DNA of 34,188 nt from a virus: IMG/VR virus record IMGVR_UViG_3300023284_002089, positions 1 through 34,188 of that record; one strand, written 5' to 3'. How positions within the stretch are numbered: the first letter of the stretch is position 1; each line of letters opens with the position of its first letter. Below the pieces are notes generated by a model. The model had not been told where the DNA came from and did not search any database. It saw nothing but the letters and a program-made list of their open reading frames with translations. Made by a program: the position numbers and the translations under genes. Positions 14,889-20,501 of the stretch are shown here, piece by piece.

Positions 14889-15181
14889 CCCGTGCTACAT
14901 TCTTCAAATAATCGAATAATCAAATAGGCAACGCCACCAAAGCCGACCGATGCCCTTGAATATTTAATAACATTTGCCCTGGTTTTTGGCCTTCTCAGGG
15001 CTTCACGTAGCCCAAACAACACGGCGCAATGGGATGCTGTCGGTTTCTTATTTCCTCCCTCCCATGCAGCGATTGTTCTTTTGTCTGCTCTCATAAATTC
15101 GGCGAAATCGCCTATAGCCATTCCAAGGTCATCCCTGATTCTTTCTATCTCTAGCGGCTCCATTGCAGCTGTTTTAGGCAT
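14864..15181 (-). CDS. XRE-family helix-turn-helix regulator
   Basis: A 105-residue protein. Residues 10-65 form an XRE/Cro-type domain: ERIRDDLGMAIGDFAEFMRA, then DKRTIAAWEGGNKKPTASHC, where the recognition helix and the W-E-x-G-x-x-x-P motif are clear. This layout resembles the DNA-binding domain of MqsA-type antitoxins and of phage regulators. The C-terminal 30 residues are a short extension ending in element-derived sequence. It would be the last gene of the accessory operon and may control it. No partner toxin is recognisable next to it. Confidence 0.8.
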   Translation of the reverse strand: MPKTAAMEPLEIERIRDDLGMAIGDFAEFMRADKRTIAAWEGGNKKPTASHCAVLFGLREALRRPKTRANVIKYSRASVGFGGVAYLIIRLFEECSTGKTDYKSG

Positions 15182-15386
15182 CGCTTTTGTCCTTGGTTCC
15201 TCTCAATCCGAAATCATGTGCGCCCAGGTTATTGAATAGATCCCCAATCTCGCGGGCCTTCTGATCTACCGCGTCGTGAATTTCTGGATGAGATCTCTGA
15301 AGATCTTCGATCTTGTCGTACATAAAATCGGTTATTGCAGCTAGTTCGTTGCCAGCCTCCCAATCTGTAAGTTTGTGCTCTTTCAT
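15174..15386 (-). CDS. 70-residue hypothetical protein
   Basis: An acidic helical protein (AGNELAAITDFMYDKIEDLQ, then IHDAVDQKAREIGDLFNNLG). It overlaps the start of the helix-turn-helix gene by eight bases, so translation is likely coupled. A GAGGGAGA ribosome site precedes the ATG. Pairing with the regulator could mean a two-gene regulatory unit, but no family is recognised. Confidence 0.65.
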   Translation of the reverse strand: MKEHKLTDWEAGNELAAITDFMYDKIEDLQRSHPEIHDAVDQKAREIGDLFNNLGAHDFGLRGTKDKSDA

Positions 15387-15393
15387 TCTCCCT

Positions 15394-15645
15394 CTAGGGT
15401 GTTGTAAAACTGTTGTCTTTCAGGGTCCGCTCTATCTGGTGGAATGCCCAATCGAATTTTGACCGCGACATTTCATCTACCGACTTATACATTCTTTTAA
15501 AAATCCCTCGCTGGAATTCTGTGCATTTGGCCAACATCTCCTTCATTTGGCTTCTTAAGAGCGCCTCATTTTCAACCATCTTTTCGCTAGAATGCGGAAA
15601 ATCATTTTTCCTCAGCGCGTCTTTCATCCACCGTTCTTCAATCAT
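15394..15645 (-). CDS. 83-residue hypothetical helical protein
   Basis: Starts MIEERWMKDALRKNDFPHSS and continues as charged helices (ENEALLRSQMKEMLAKCTEF). The first codons (MIEERWM) are built from sequence nearly identical to the intercistronic element copy at 17,996-18,019, so the N-terminus seems derived from that repeat. A GGAGAAAAGG ribosome site precedes the ATG. Function unknown. Confidence 0.65.
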   Translation of the reverse strand: MIEERWMKDALRKNDFPHSSEKMVENEALLRSQMKEMLAKCTEFQRGIFKRMYKSVDEMSRSKFDWAFHQIERTLKDNSFTTP

Positions 15646-15655
15646 TGACCCTTTT

Positions 15656-15685
15656 CTCCATAAACTGATTACGAATCAGTTTTTT
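15656..15685 (-). repeat. Intercistronic stop/start element copy
   Basis: On the minus strand: AAAAAACTGA, then TTCG, then TAATCAGTTTATGGAG. It holds the TGA of the upstream gene, a small ACTGATT/AATCAGT hairpin and the ribosome site of the next gene. Confidence 0.85.
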
Positions 15686-15930
15686 GCAAATTTGGCCCAT
15701 ACTGGAGGATCGAGCCCTTTTGGCAGACAATCACACCAATACAAAAAATTCCCAAGATTTCCACCCGGTGCTATGAAATCACCATGAGAATTCCGGTAAC
15801 CAACAATGGCAGACCCAGGTAGTCCCTCCTTGGGAGATGGGCCTTGGCCAATCAAAATCAATTTATATTTTTCCGGCTTTCTAAGACGCCTAACCGCATC
15901 TTGGTTTTCCGGGATCTCTTCCCAGTGCAT
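15676..15930 (-). CDS. DUF551-like small protein
   Basis: An 84-residue protein starting MHWEEIPENQDAVRRLRKPE, with GYRNSHGDFIAPGGNLGNFL and YWCDCLPKGLDPP in the C-terminal half. An N-terminal W-x-x-I-P and a C-terminal h-x-W-x-x-LP give the general layout of DUF551-type phage proteins. The match is suggestive only. The ribosome site TATGGAGGAGT comes from an intercistronic element. Function of such proteins is unknown. Confidence 0.65.
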   Translation of the reverse strand: MHWEEIPENQDAVRRLRKPEKYKLILIGQGPSPKEGLPGSAIVGYRNSHGDFIAPGGNLGNFLYWCDCLPKGLDPPVWAKFAKN

Positions 15931-15932
15931 AC

Positions 15933-15965
15933 TCCTCCATAAACTGATTATGAGTCAGTTTTTTT
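15933..15965 (-). repeat. Intercistronic stop/start element copy
   Basis: The minus strand carries AAAAAAACTGACTCATAATC, then AGTTTATGGAGGAGT. It supplies the final residues KKTDS and stop of one gene and the GGAGGA site of the next. Confidence 0.85.
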
Positions 15966-16136
15966 CACTGTCTCCTTGGTTACCGTTACCCCGCCCCTTT
16001 CAAATCCAGGGCAGTGTTCGCAGTGAAACCCGGTGAGCGGATTAAAATAATAAATCACTTGTTCGTTTATTGACTTACCGCATTCGATACATTTCAATTC
16101 GCTTTTAAAGTGGATGACATTTTTTTTATCGTCCAT
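15948..16136 (-). CDS. Zinc-ribbon small protein
   Basis: A 62-residue protein with Cys pairs CIEC (residues 16-19) and CEHC (39-42) that should form a treble-clef or ribbon zinc site. The sequence between them, GKSINEQVIYYFNPLTGFHC, resembles small phage-encoded treble-clef fingers. It ends in element-derived KKTDS. The ATG directly follows the upstream stop. Confidence 0.7.
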   Translation of the reverse strand: MDDKKNVIHFKSELKCIECGKSINEQVIYYFNPLTGFHCEHCPGFERGGVTVTKETVKKTDS

Positions 16137-16337
16137 TCAGTTTTCCTCCCTAAACTGATTCTTTCCCTGGTCAGTTTTTGACTTATGTTTTGTGCACACG
16201 CATTTTCTATCTGCGTGGACATATTTTGCCGAACGAAAGCCATGTTTCAAGCAGGTCTCCACGCAAAGAGATGCTCCAGATTCAAATATGCAACTAGAAA
16301 ACAACAATAATGTGGCAACCATCAGCTGTCTCAACAT
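16137..16337 (-). CDS. Small Cys-rich exported lipoprotein-like peptide
   Basis: A 66-residue protein. MLRQLMVATLLLFSSC has a signal sequence with a plausible lipobox (LFSSC, Cys16). The mature region has four further Cys (CVETC, CVC) in a compact, positively charged fold-like segment. The C-terminal residues KTDQGKNQFREEN are encoded by a copy of the intercistronic element that has lost its stop. Function unknown. A small toxin-like or surface-exclusion peptide is conceivable. Confidence 0.65.
   Translation of the reverse strand: MLRQLMVATLLLFSSCIFESGASLCVETCLKHGFRSAKYVHADRKCVCTKHKSKTDQGKNQFREEN
16145..16179 (-). repeat. Intercistronic element copy read through as coding
   Basis: Same core (AAACTGATT...AATCAGTTT-type arms), but the stop at the usual place has become GAC CAG. 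The upstream frame therefore reads through and ends 13 codons later, just before the next ATG. Confidence 0.75.
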
Positions 16338-16344
16338 GTCTTTC

Positions 16345-16397
16345 CCTCCTAAACTGATTAGCAGTCAGTTTTTGCCACTGTTACCTAATGAGTGGCG
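16345..16397 (-). repeat. Two adjacent intercistronic element copies
   Basis: One copy of the CCACT-type (16,374-16,397; on the minus strand GCCACTCATTAGGTAACAGT) is followed directly by one of the AACTGA-type (16,345-16,373). Together they fill the gap between two genes and provide GGAGG before the ATG at 16337. Confidence 0.85.
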
Positions 16398-16575
16398 GCA
16401 AACCCATTGAGTGCCTTCTAACAAACCACAATAAAAAATCACCAAGCACGTCCCTGAGGATCAGCCCCTCGCCGGAGACAATCCCTTTGAACTGCTCGTA
16501 TAGTTTCCGGTCAACGTAGAAACGTACTTGAATCTCGTTTTTATTGCCGCGCTTACGGAAAGTCGGTTCGTTCAC
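16381..16575 (-). CDS. Ribbon-helix-helix-like DNA-binding protein
   Basis: A 64-residue protein. KNEIQVRFYVDRKLYEQFKG, then LILRDVLGDFLLWFVRRHS, gives the strand-helix-helix order of Arc/CopG-type repressors, with EIQVRFYV as the paired strand. It begins at GTG, overlapping the previous stop (GTGA), behind GGAGACAA. It is a good candidate for an autoregulator of the accessory operon. Confidence 0.65.
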   Translation of the reverse strand: MNEPTFRKRGNKNEIQVRFYVDRKLYEQFKGIVSGEGLILRDVLGDFLLWFVRRHSMGLPPLIR

Positions 16576-16778
16576 TTGTCTCCTTTGTCCGATGATATAG
16601 AATCAGTGGCCTCATTGTCAGCAAGCCCCCACTTGTCCAAAAACTCTTTTGCGTAGCCCTGATAGGTTTCTGCACCAGAACTGCGGGACCAGTCTCCAGC
16701 CCAAAGGTTGAACATGAATTCTTCAGTTTCTTGAACGAATTCCCCAATTTCATCTGCCAGTAGATGTGCGTTTGGCAT
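16572..16778 (-). CDS. 68-residue acidic hypothetical protein
   Basis: Begins MPNAHLLADEIGEFVQETEE and is strongly acidic and helical, with aromatic residues (FNLWAGDWS, YAKEFLDKW). The last 13 residues (EATDSISSDKGDK) are encoded by an element copy at 16,586-16,609 that has become coding. It overlaps the next gene by four bases. Function unknown. Confidence 0.65.
   Translation of the reverse strand: MPNAHLLADEIGEFVQETEEFMFNLWAGDWSRSSGAETYQGYAKEFLDKWGLADNEATDSISSDKGDK
16586..16609 (-). repeat. Intercistronic element copy inside a coding end
   Basis: Minus-strand GCCACTGATTCTATATCATC aligns with the CCACTGATT...CAGCGGACA copies at 17,422 and 17,745, but lies within the reading frame and encodes ATDSISS. 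Confidence 0.75.
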
Positions 16779-16783
16779 TCATT

Positions 16784-16807
16784 TGTCTCCTGTTAAGTAA
16801 TGAGTGG
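16784..16807 (-). repeat. Intercistronic stop/start element copy
   Basis: Minus-strand CCACTCATTACTTAACAGGA, then GACA, leading straight into the ATG at 16778. It supplies the ribosome site. Confidence 0.8.
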
Positions 16808-16810
16808 ACA

Positions 16811-17023
16811 TTAATCCGCTACCGAATCATCAATATACGACGGGCCGCAATCGGGGCACGAATGTCCTGTGTCGCCGCATTCCCCCGCTGCAGTGGTCCT
16901 TTCCATTTCCCCGAGATACCCGTTGCCACAGTGCCGGCAGATCCATTCGTATTCTGGGCTATGATTCAGCCCGATGAATCTAAACTTGCAACATCTGGTT
17001 AAGAAGACCCTAAGATCAGCCAT
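16811..17023 (-). CDS. Zinc-ribbon small protein
   Basis: A 70-residue protein with CCKF near the start and two Cys pairs, CRHC (about residue 29) and CPDC (about 56), with CGD between them. It probably folds as a zinc ribbon. GGAGACAAAG from an intercistronic element precedes the ATG. One of several Cys-pair proteins in this accessory region. Function unknown. Confidence 0.65.
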   Translation of the reverse strand: MADLRVFLTRCCKFRFIGLNHSPEYEWICRHCGNGYLGEMERTTAAGECGDTGHSCPDCGPSYIDDSVAD

Positions 17024-17026
17024 CTT

Positions 17027-17075
17027 TGTCTCCTGTTAGATAATCAGTGGCATAACCTGTTAAGAATCAGTTTTT
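17027..17075 (-). repeat. Two tandem intercistronic element copies
   Basis: On the minus strand an AACTGATTCTTAACAGG copy (17,056-17,075) holds the TGA of the 54-residue gene. It is followed by CCACTGATTATCTAACAGGA (17,027-17,050), which gives the ribosome site of the next gene. Confidence 0.85.
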
Positions 17076-17231
17076 GTCAGTTGGGCTATCCATCCCTTGT
17101 GCTTTAATATATTCACCCCTATCATCCTCAATTTTGACCCGTAGCCAATCTATTGCCCTTCTCTGCGCATCATATGTGAGGGCCTCCAGTTTGGCCCAAC
17201 AAAATTCAATGACTTCTATTTCTTTGTTCAT
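17067..17231 (-). CDS. 54-residue hypothetical protein
   Basis: Encodes MNKEIEVIEFCWAKLEALTY, then an amphipathic charged helix (QRRAIDWLRVKIEDDRGEYI), ending SPTDKN at an element-borne stop. A very good ribosome site (GGAGGAGG) lies upstream. It is a helical protein of unknown role. Confidence 0.6.
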   Translation of the reverse strand: MNKEIEVIEFCWAKLEALTYDAQRRAIDWLRVKIEDDRGEYIKAQGMDSPTDKN

Positions 17232-17249
17232 TCATCCTCCTCCAGAAGG

Positions 17250-17411
17250 CTAATCCCATCGTTCTGAGGGCTCTTTCCACCCCGACAACAAAGCTAACAA
17301 CGCAAGCTGTGACCAGCCGCCAAAAATTATTACAACCCTTGCCCAAGGCCCCCAACCCCAAGCTTCTTTCATCATTGCTAGGTACGCCTTTAGCATTCTA
17401 ATTATTATCAT
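17250..17411 (-). CDS. 53-residue single-pass membrane protein
   Basis: Encodes MIIIRMLKAYLAMMKEAWGW, followed by one hydrophobic helix (VVIIFGGWSQLALLALLSG, about residues 27-44) and a short polar tail. GGGAG lies a few bases before the ATG, just after an intercistronic element. A tiny inner-membrane protein, perhaps acting on host membrane processes. Function unknown. Confidence 0.55.
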   Translation of the reverse strand: MIIIRMLKAYLAMMKEAWGWGPWARVVIIFGGWSQLALLALLSGWKEPSERWD

Positions 17412-17421
17412 TCATCTCCCT

Positions 17422-17445
17422 TGTCCGCTGATATACAATCAGTGG
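17422..17445 (-). repeat. Intercistronic element copy
   Basis: Minus-strand CCACTGATTGTATATCAGCG, then GACA, placed between the stop at 17449 and the ribosome site of the gene starting at 17411. CCACTG and CAGCGG can form a short hairpin. Confidence 0.8.
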
Positions 17446-17448
17446 CAC

Positions 17449-17745
17449 TCACCAAAGATCCTCACTCATGAGGATTTCCACCCTTGGCCCCTCGCTATCA
17501 TCAACCTGGCCAGCCACCTTTGCGATACGTAGTGCCTGCTTCCTGGTGTAAAAATTTCCGTACTGGTCAACAAAGCCTTGTTTCCATTCCGAATTGATCG
17601 TCTTAACTCCGAAAATTTGAACGGCCCTATGGATCACAGCATCGTGCCTAAACGGCCTTGGCATTGAAAGCATACGACAGTCATCATGCTTTATCGCTAC
17701 GCCAACTATTCTTGATTCCTCAGTCTCTTCTTCCATGTCATTCAT
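17449..17745 (-). CDS. 98-residue hypothetical protein
   Basis: A 98-residue protein: MNDMEEETEESRIVGVAIKH, then a basic middle with RPFRHDAVIHRAVQIFG, and VDQYGNFYTRKQALRIAKVA. The latter part (F-V-D-x-x-G-x-F-x-x-R-x-x-A-h-x-h-A) is a recurrent pattern in small phage and plasmid proteins of unknown function. The ATG directly follows an element copy. Soluble, no signal. Confidence 0.7.
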   Translation of the reverse strand: MNDMEEETEESRIVGVAIKHDDCRMLSMPRPFRHDAVIHRAVQIFGVKTINSEWKQGFVDQYGNFYTRKQALRIAKVAGQVDDSEGPRVEILMSEDLW

Positions 17746-17768
17746 GTCCGCTGTTCCTTAATCAGTGG
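17745..17768 (-). repeat. Intercistronic stop/start element copy
   Basis: Minus-strand CCACTGATTAAGGAACAGCG, then GACATG. The TAA ends the 59-residue gene. The final ATG overlaps the start region of the next gene. Confidence 0.85.
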
Positions 17769-17937
17769 AAGCGGTAACCGTGGCAACAAACGAGTACCAA
17801 GCATCGGTTGGCCCGCTTGTCGATCCGAGCTTATTCGCACGGCCCGCTCCCATAAAATCCGCAGTGGGGCCGGGCTTGCACCGGCTTTGGCATCTATCTC
17901 CCAGAAAATCCTCTAGGCTCCCCTGGTCCTTCATCAT
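17758..17937 (-). CDS. 59-residue hypothetical protein
   Basis: A short frame starting MMKDQGSLEDFLGDRCQSRC and ending in SFVATVTASTD. An in-frame TGA sits three codons before the first ATG, fixing the start. It fits exactly between two element copies and its stop lies in one of them, as with its neighbours, which is the main support. Two Cys in CQSRCKPG. Function unknown. Confidence 0.5.
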   Translation of the reverse strand: MMKDQGSLEDFLGDRCQSRCKPGPTADFMGAGRANKLGSTSGPTDAWYSFVATVTASTD

Positions 17938-17995
17938 GCCAATTCAGTTCCTAGAAACTGCCGCTCATTCACGGTCACCCCTGCCACAAAAAAAA

Positions 17996-18019
17996 TGTCC
18001 ACTGTTCTTCAATCATTGG
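17996..18019 (-). repeat. Intercistronic element copy (rightmost)
   Basis: Minus-strand CCAATGATTGAAGAACAGTG, then GACA. The TGA is the stop of the 289-residue gene. A closely similar sequence encodes the start of the gene at 15645. Confidence 0.75.
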
Positions 18020-18878
18020 CCGTATAAACAATATCGTCAATTGAGGCCCCATCAATCAATTGTCTCGCATCAAAAGACGCCACACTTTGGCCATCGCCTT
18101 CGTTGTCTTCTATGATTTTCCTCACCATTTCCACCATTTTCTTAACGTTTTTTTCAGCATCTCGCCACAACACTAGTCGATGAATTTCATCGCAGGTATA
18201 CCAATCGGGGTTCATATATGCGGGAAACCTGGTTTGGTAACCAAGCGTTGGCCTGGTGACGTGTCTTTTTAGAAAAGTGGTTTCTCGAATAATGGAATCC
18301 CAACTCCACAAATGACCTGAGCCAATTTGAGGAGTAGCCTCGATATAAGTGCGCACGCCTAGGCTTTTTAGCATTTTCATGAAATGAAACTGATAATGAT
18401 CCGGGCCACACTTTTGGGAAGCATCAAAGCCTATGGAGCATCCCGCATTGATAGAGGCTTTGTAGCTAATCCAAAGCTCTCGAACGATGTTGTCTTGGGT
18501 GTTGCTGTATGGATTGTTTATAAGCGAGATGTAGTAAGGATCGATGACGGGTGATCCCAGGTAAGAAATCACCTCCACGCCTTGCTTCACTAATTTCTTG
18601 ATAGGGGCTTGAAAGCTATAGGCAAGCCAAAGGAGCTTGGCCCTTACGGCATCTCTGTATTGAGTTGCCCGCATGGTGGGCCATTGGGCAACGACGCCGA
18701 AGGGGTTGTGAAACTGAACTCTGGGTTTCACCTTACCCTTTAGCCATTCAATATCTTTCATCACTACATCTTCAATAAAAACTGGCCAGGGTTTTTCTGG
18801 GGAAATGATACCGACATATCTCTTCTCTGGATCTCTTCCCGTCCAACCGATGGCATATCTCAAAACGATAGAATTCAT
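18009..18878 (-). CDS. Hypothetical protein, possible TIM-barrel enzyme
   Basis: A 289-residue soluble protein. Repeating strand-helix blocks are seen: VKPRVQFHNPFGVVAQW (about 50-66), GVEVISYLGSPVIDP (about 100-114), INAGCSIGFDASQKCGPDHY (about 145-164), SLGVRTYIEATPQIG (about 172-186). Conserved-looking acidic residues at strand ends (D114, D154, E181) are what would be expected of a barrel hydrolase, for example a glycoside hydrolase. This is pattern recognition only. It lies downstream of the ceramidase-like gene in the same orientation, which makes a joint surface-modification role thinkable. Confidence 0.6.
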   Translation of the reverse strand: MNSIVLRYAIGWTGRDPEKRYVGIISPEKPWPVFIEDVVMKDIEWLKGKVKPRVQFHNPFGVVAQWPTMRATQYRDAVRAKLLWLAYSFQAPIKKLVKQGVEVISYLGSPVIDPYYISLINNPYSNTQDNIVRELWISYKASINAGCSIGFDASQKCGPDHYQFHFMKMLKSLGVRTYIEATPQIGSGHLWSWDSIIRETTFLKRHVTRPTLGYQTRFPAYMNPDWYTCDEIHRLVLWRDAEKNVKKMVEMVRKIIEDNEGDGQSVASFDARQLIDGASIDDIVYTAND

Positions 18879-18888
18879 TATGGTCTCC

Positions 18889-19122
18889 TTAAGTAGTTTT
18901 GTTGTTTTTGGCTAATAATTGAATTGCATCATAGGTCGCCACATCTATTCTTGCGATCTGAAACAAAAGAAAGGCGCTCTGACACTCTCTTTGTGTCATC
19001 GATGGGCTAGCTTTTTTTGTGTGCTTTACGTCTCTTTCCATGATGACTCTTAGTTCCAGAAACCGGTCCCTGATTCTCACTGCTAATTTCTCTGCATCTG
19101 ATAGCGGTTTGCTTCCACTCAT
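18889..19122 (-). CDS. 77-residue hypothetical protein
   Basis: A helical, basic N-terminal half (EKLAVRIRDRFLELRVIMER) and a C-terminal helix (FLLFQIARIDVATYDAIQLL). No Cys pairs or signal. It starts inside the 3' end of the upstream small membrane protein gene in another frame (116-base overlap), so one of the two may be mis-started. Function unknown. Confidence 0.55.
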   Translation of the reverse strand: MSGSKPLSDAEKLAVRIRDRFLELRVIMERDVKHTKKASPSMTQRECQSAFLLFQIARIDVATYDAIQLLAKNNKTT

Positions 19123-19207
19123 TTAGTACCTCTGTGAATTGCCAGATCAAAACCATGAGCCCCATGGTCGTGATTAAGAATCCGGCTATGGCAAGTTGCT
19201 CAGTCAT
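19007..19207 (-). CDS. 66-residue single-pass membrane protein
   Basis: Starts at ATG 19207 (MTEQLAIAGFLITTMGLMVL), chosen because it overlaps the upstream stop in an ATGA. One hydrophobic helix spans about residues 5-25, followed by a basic tail (KSHHGKRRKAHKKS). GGGGAAAAC precedes the start. An N-out/C-in small membrane protein of unknown function. It overlaps the next gene heavily, which is unusual even for phage. Confidence 0.55.
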   Translation of the reverse strand: MTEQLAIAGFLITTMGLMVLIWQFTEVLNEWKQTAIRCREISSENQGPVSGTKSHHGKRRKAHKKS

Positions 19208-19398
19208 GTTTTCCCCGGCCAATGCTCGGCATACTTAAACTTAAGGCTTACCCCTCTGTTTCGGCAGAGATTGCTACATGTTGCTCGCCGCCGCTTAAGC
19301 CCCCGGTGGTCTCTAAATTTAAACGGTTTCCCGCACACCACACAACGTAGTTTGAATTCGTGATAAGGCAGTTCGCATTTGGGGCAATACTTCTTCAC
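19204..19398 (-). CDS. Zinc-finger small protein
   Basis: A 64-residue protein, MKKYCPKCELPYHEFKLRCV and following, with three Cys pairs (CPKC, CVVC, and CSNLC near residue 45). The first two form a ribbon; the overall Cys layout resembles small phage zinc-finger proteins. It overlaps the ceramidase-like gene by four bases (ATGA), so is translated with it. A nucleic-acid-binding regulator is plausible. Confidence 0.7.
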   Translation of the reverse strand: MKKYCPKCELPYHEFKLRCVVCGKPFKFRDHRGLKRRRATCSNLCRNRGVSLKFKYAEHWPGKT

Positions 19399-20117
19399 CT
19401 TATCCCCTTATAGAATACATAGGCGTAGTAAAATGCCCAACTATTGAGCAAATGCCAAGAGCTGTGCCAGGTAAACCAGTGGTTATCAGGAGTGCAAACC
19501 AGGCCTAACTGATCTACCCACCACAGGATATAACTGGCTGCAAAGACCATGCCTAGGGCGATGAGGGGTTTGTATTGAGTCATCACCATGGTGCCGCTAG
19601 ACAACCTGTATTGATTGAGTATTTCTATTGTGAGAGTGTCACCATTCAATATCTTTTTTAGTTTAAACCAAAGCACCGCCTCCAGCACTACCCAAGCGAC
19701 CGTCTGAGCAATAAATAGATTGATGCCAATAGGATGGCTAATAAGAAGTGTGACAGCGGATCCAATGACTACCCCCCAGTAAAGAAGTTTCGGGCGCTTC
19801 AGCCCAAGCCTCGCAGCATTTTTCGCAATGAAGAATGCTGAAAACATAAACATCGAACTCACATCTAGGAACTCCCCCCAGAATGTATTTGTGGCATGGA
19901 ATAGGGTGCTCCCAATAGCGACCGCAAGGGCCGACACTGGGAGCATGAACAGTCCGAGTTTCTTGTCTCGTTTGACAAGCCTAAATAAAACGATGGCTAC
20001 AATGAAATAGCCCAGGTTTGAAACCGTGTCAGCGGGGTGAACTATCCAACCGCATAGATCGGCTTCGCAGAAAGAGACTGAGCCGCGTTCGAATTGGGAA
20101 TAGGGGCAGCTAGACAT
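19395..20117 (-). CDS. CREST-superfamily membrane hydrolase (alkaline ceramidase-like)
   Basis: A 240-residue protein with about seven hydrophobic helices. The ATG at 20117 is chosen because GGATGGAGTTATTGGC lies before it; a longer TTG start at 20150 is less likely. Superfamily hallmarks are all present: CEADLC...PADTVSN near the N-terminus (the calcium-site region of alkaline ceramidases), Ser70 and His74 in GSTLFH, Asp85 in EFLDVSSM, and His218/His222 in HSSWH. Ser, Asp and three His form the zinc hydrolase site in this family. Known members cleave ceramide amides; related ones are receptors. The substrate here is inferred. The gene is embedded among zinc-finger genes and overlaps both neighbours. 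Confidence 0.85.
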   Translation of the reverse strand: MSSCPYSQFERGSVSFCEADLCGWIVHPADTVSNLGYFIVAIVLFRLVKRDKKLGLFMLPVSALAVAIGSTLFHATNTFWGEFLDVSSMFMFSAFFIAKNAARLGLKRPKLLYWGVVIGSAVTLLISHPIGINLFIAQTVAWVVLEAVLWFKLKKILNGDTLTIEILNQYRLSSGTMVMTQYKPLIALGMVFAASYILWWVDQLGLVCTPDNHWFTWHSSWHLLNSWAFYYAYVFYKGIR

Positions 20118-20385
20118 GCCAATAACTCCATCCTCTCTTCCACATATCAAGAGGGATTGTGCATAGCTTACAAAAGAATCTGTCTATCTCGCCGTCATGG
20201 TACCAATGGTGCATGCAGCTCTTGCGCTTCAGCCGCCTGGCGTCTCGTTGATGGGGGAAGTCCTGCCAAGTGAGTTGGTGCCCGCAATCGGGGCACCTTC
20301 TCTGTCTGTTGGTTACACCAGTTTTGAGGACTGGTAAGTCAGACTTATTAACACAATCCATCCACGAACAATAGGCGAAACTCAT
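20110..20385 (-). CDS. Zinc-binding small protein, first gene of the minus accessory operon
   Basis: A 91-residue protein with CPDCGHQLTW in the middle and further Cys/His (KSCMHHWYHDGEIDRFFCKL), then CTIPLDMWKRGW. This gives two probable zinc sites. The start has AAGGAAGAG upstream and is divergent from the replication module across a region of repeated AGTAAAT sites. It overlaps the next gene's ATG by eight bases. A regulator is plausible; no family is recognised. Confidence 0.7.
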   Translation of the reverse strand: MSFAYCSWMDCVNKSDLPVLKTGVTNRQRRCPDCGHQLTWQDFPHQRDARRLKRKSCMHHWYHDGEIDRFFCKLCTIPLDMWKRGWSYWHV

Positions 20386-20400
20386 CTCTTCCTTGGCAAA

Positions 20401-20450
20401 TAGTAAATCGGTGATTAGGGTAGGATTTACTAAAGCGTATAGAGTAAATA
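20401..20450. promoter_or_regulatory. Three AGTAAAT-type operator repeats between divergent genes
   Basis: TAGTAAATC (20,401-20,409), its exact reverse complement GATTTACTA (20,424-20,432) and GAGTAAATA (20,442-20,450) lie in the region shared by the minus accessory operon and plus replication operon. A weak -10 (TATAGA, 20,438-20,443) is overlapped by the third site. This arrangement suits a repressor switch controlling both directions. Confidence 0.5.
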
Positions 20451-20455
20451 CCTGG

Positions 20456-20485
20456 GGGCCCGCAAAGAGTCAAGCTTTGGGGCCC
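20456..20485 (+). promoter_or_regulatory. Strong leader hairpin before the replication operon
   Basis: GGGCCC-G-CAAAG (20,456-20,467) pairs with CTTTG-GGGCCC (20,475-20,485), 11 base pairs with one bulged G and a seven-base loop. No T tract follows, so it is not a normal terminator. It lies in the 5' leader 17 bases before the first ATG, where it could affect translation or mRNA stability. Confidence 0.55.
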
Positions 20486-20501
20486 TCAGAGACTTTGGAT
20501 T

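Noticed and set aside
14862-18019. CRISPR array
   Set aside because: Repeats are short, imperfect and irregularly spaced with genes between them. No cas genes and no uniform spacers.
17765-18115. Plus-strand 116-residue frame
   Set aside because: Its composition is unlike its neighbours, it runs antisense to the end of the 289-residue gene, and a coupled minus-strand 59-residue gene fits the gap between repeat elements better.
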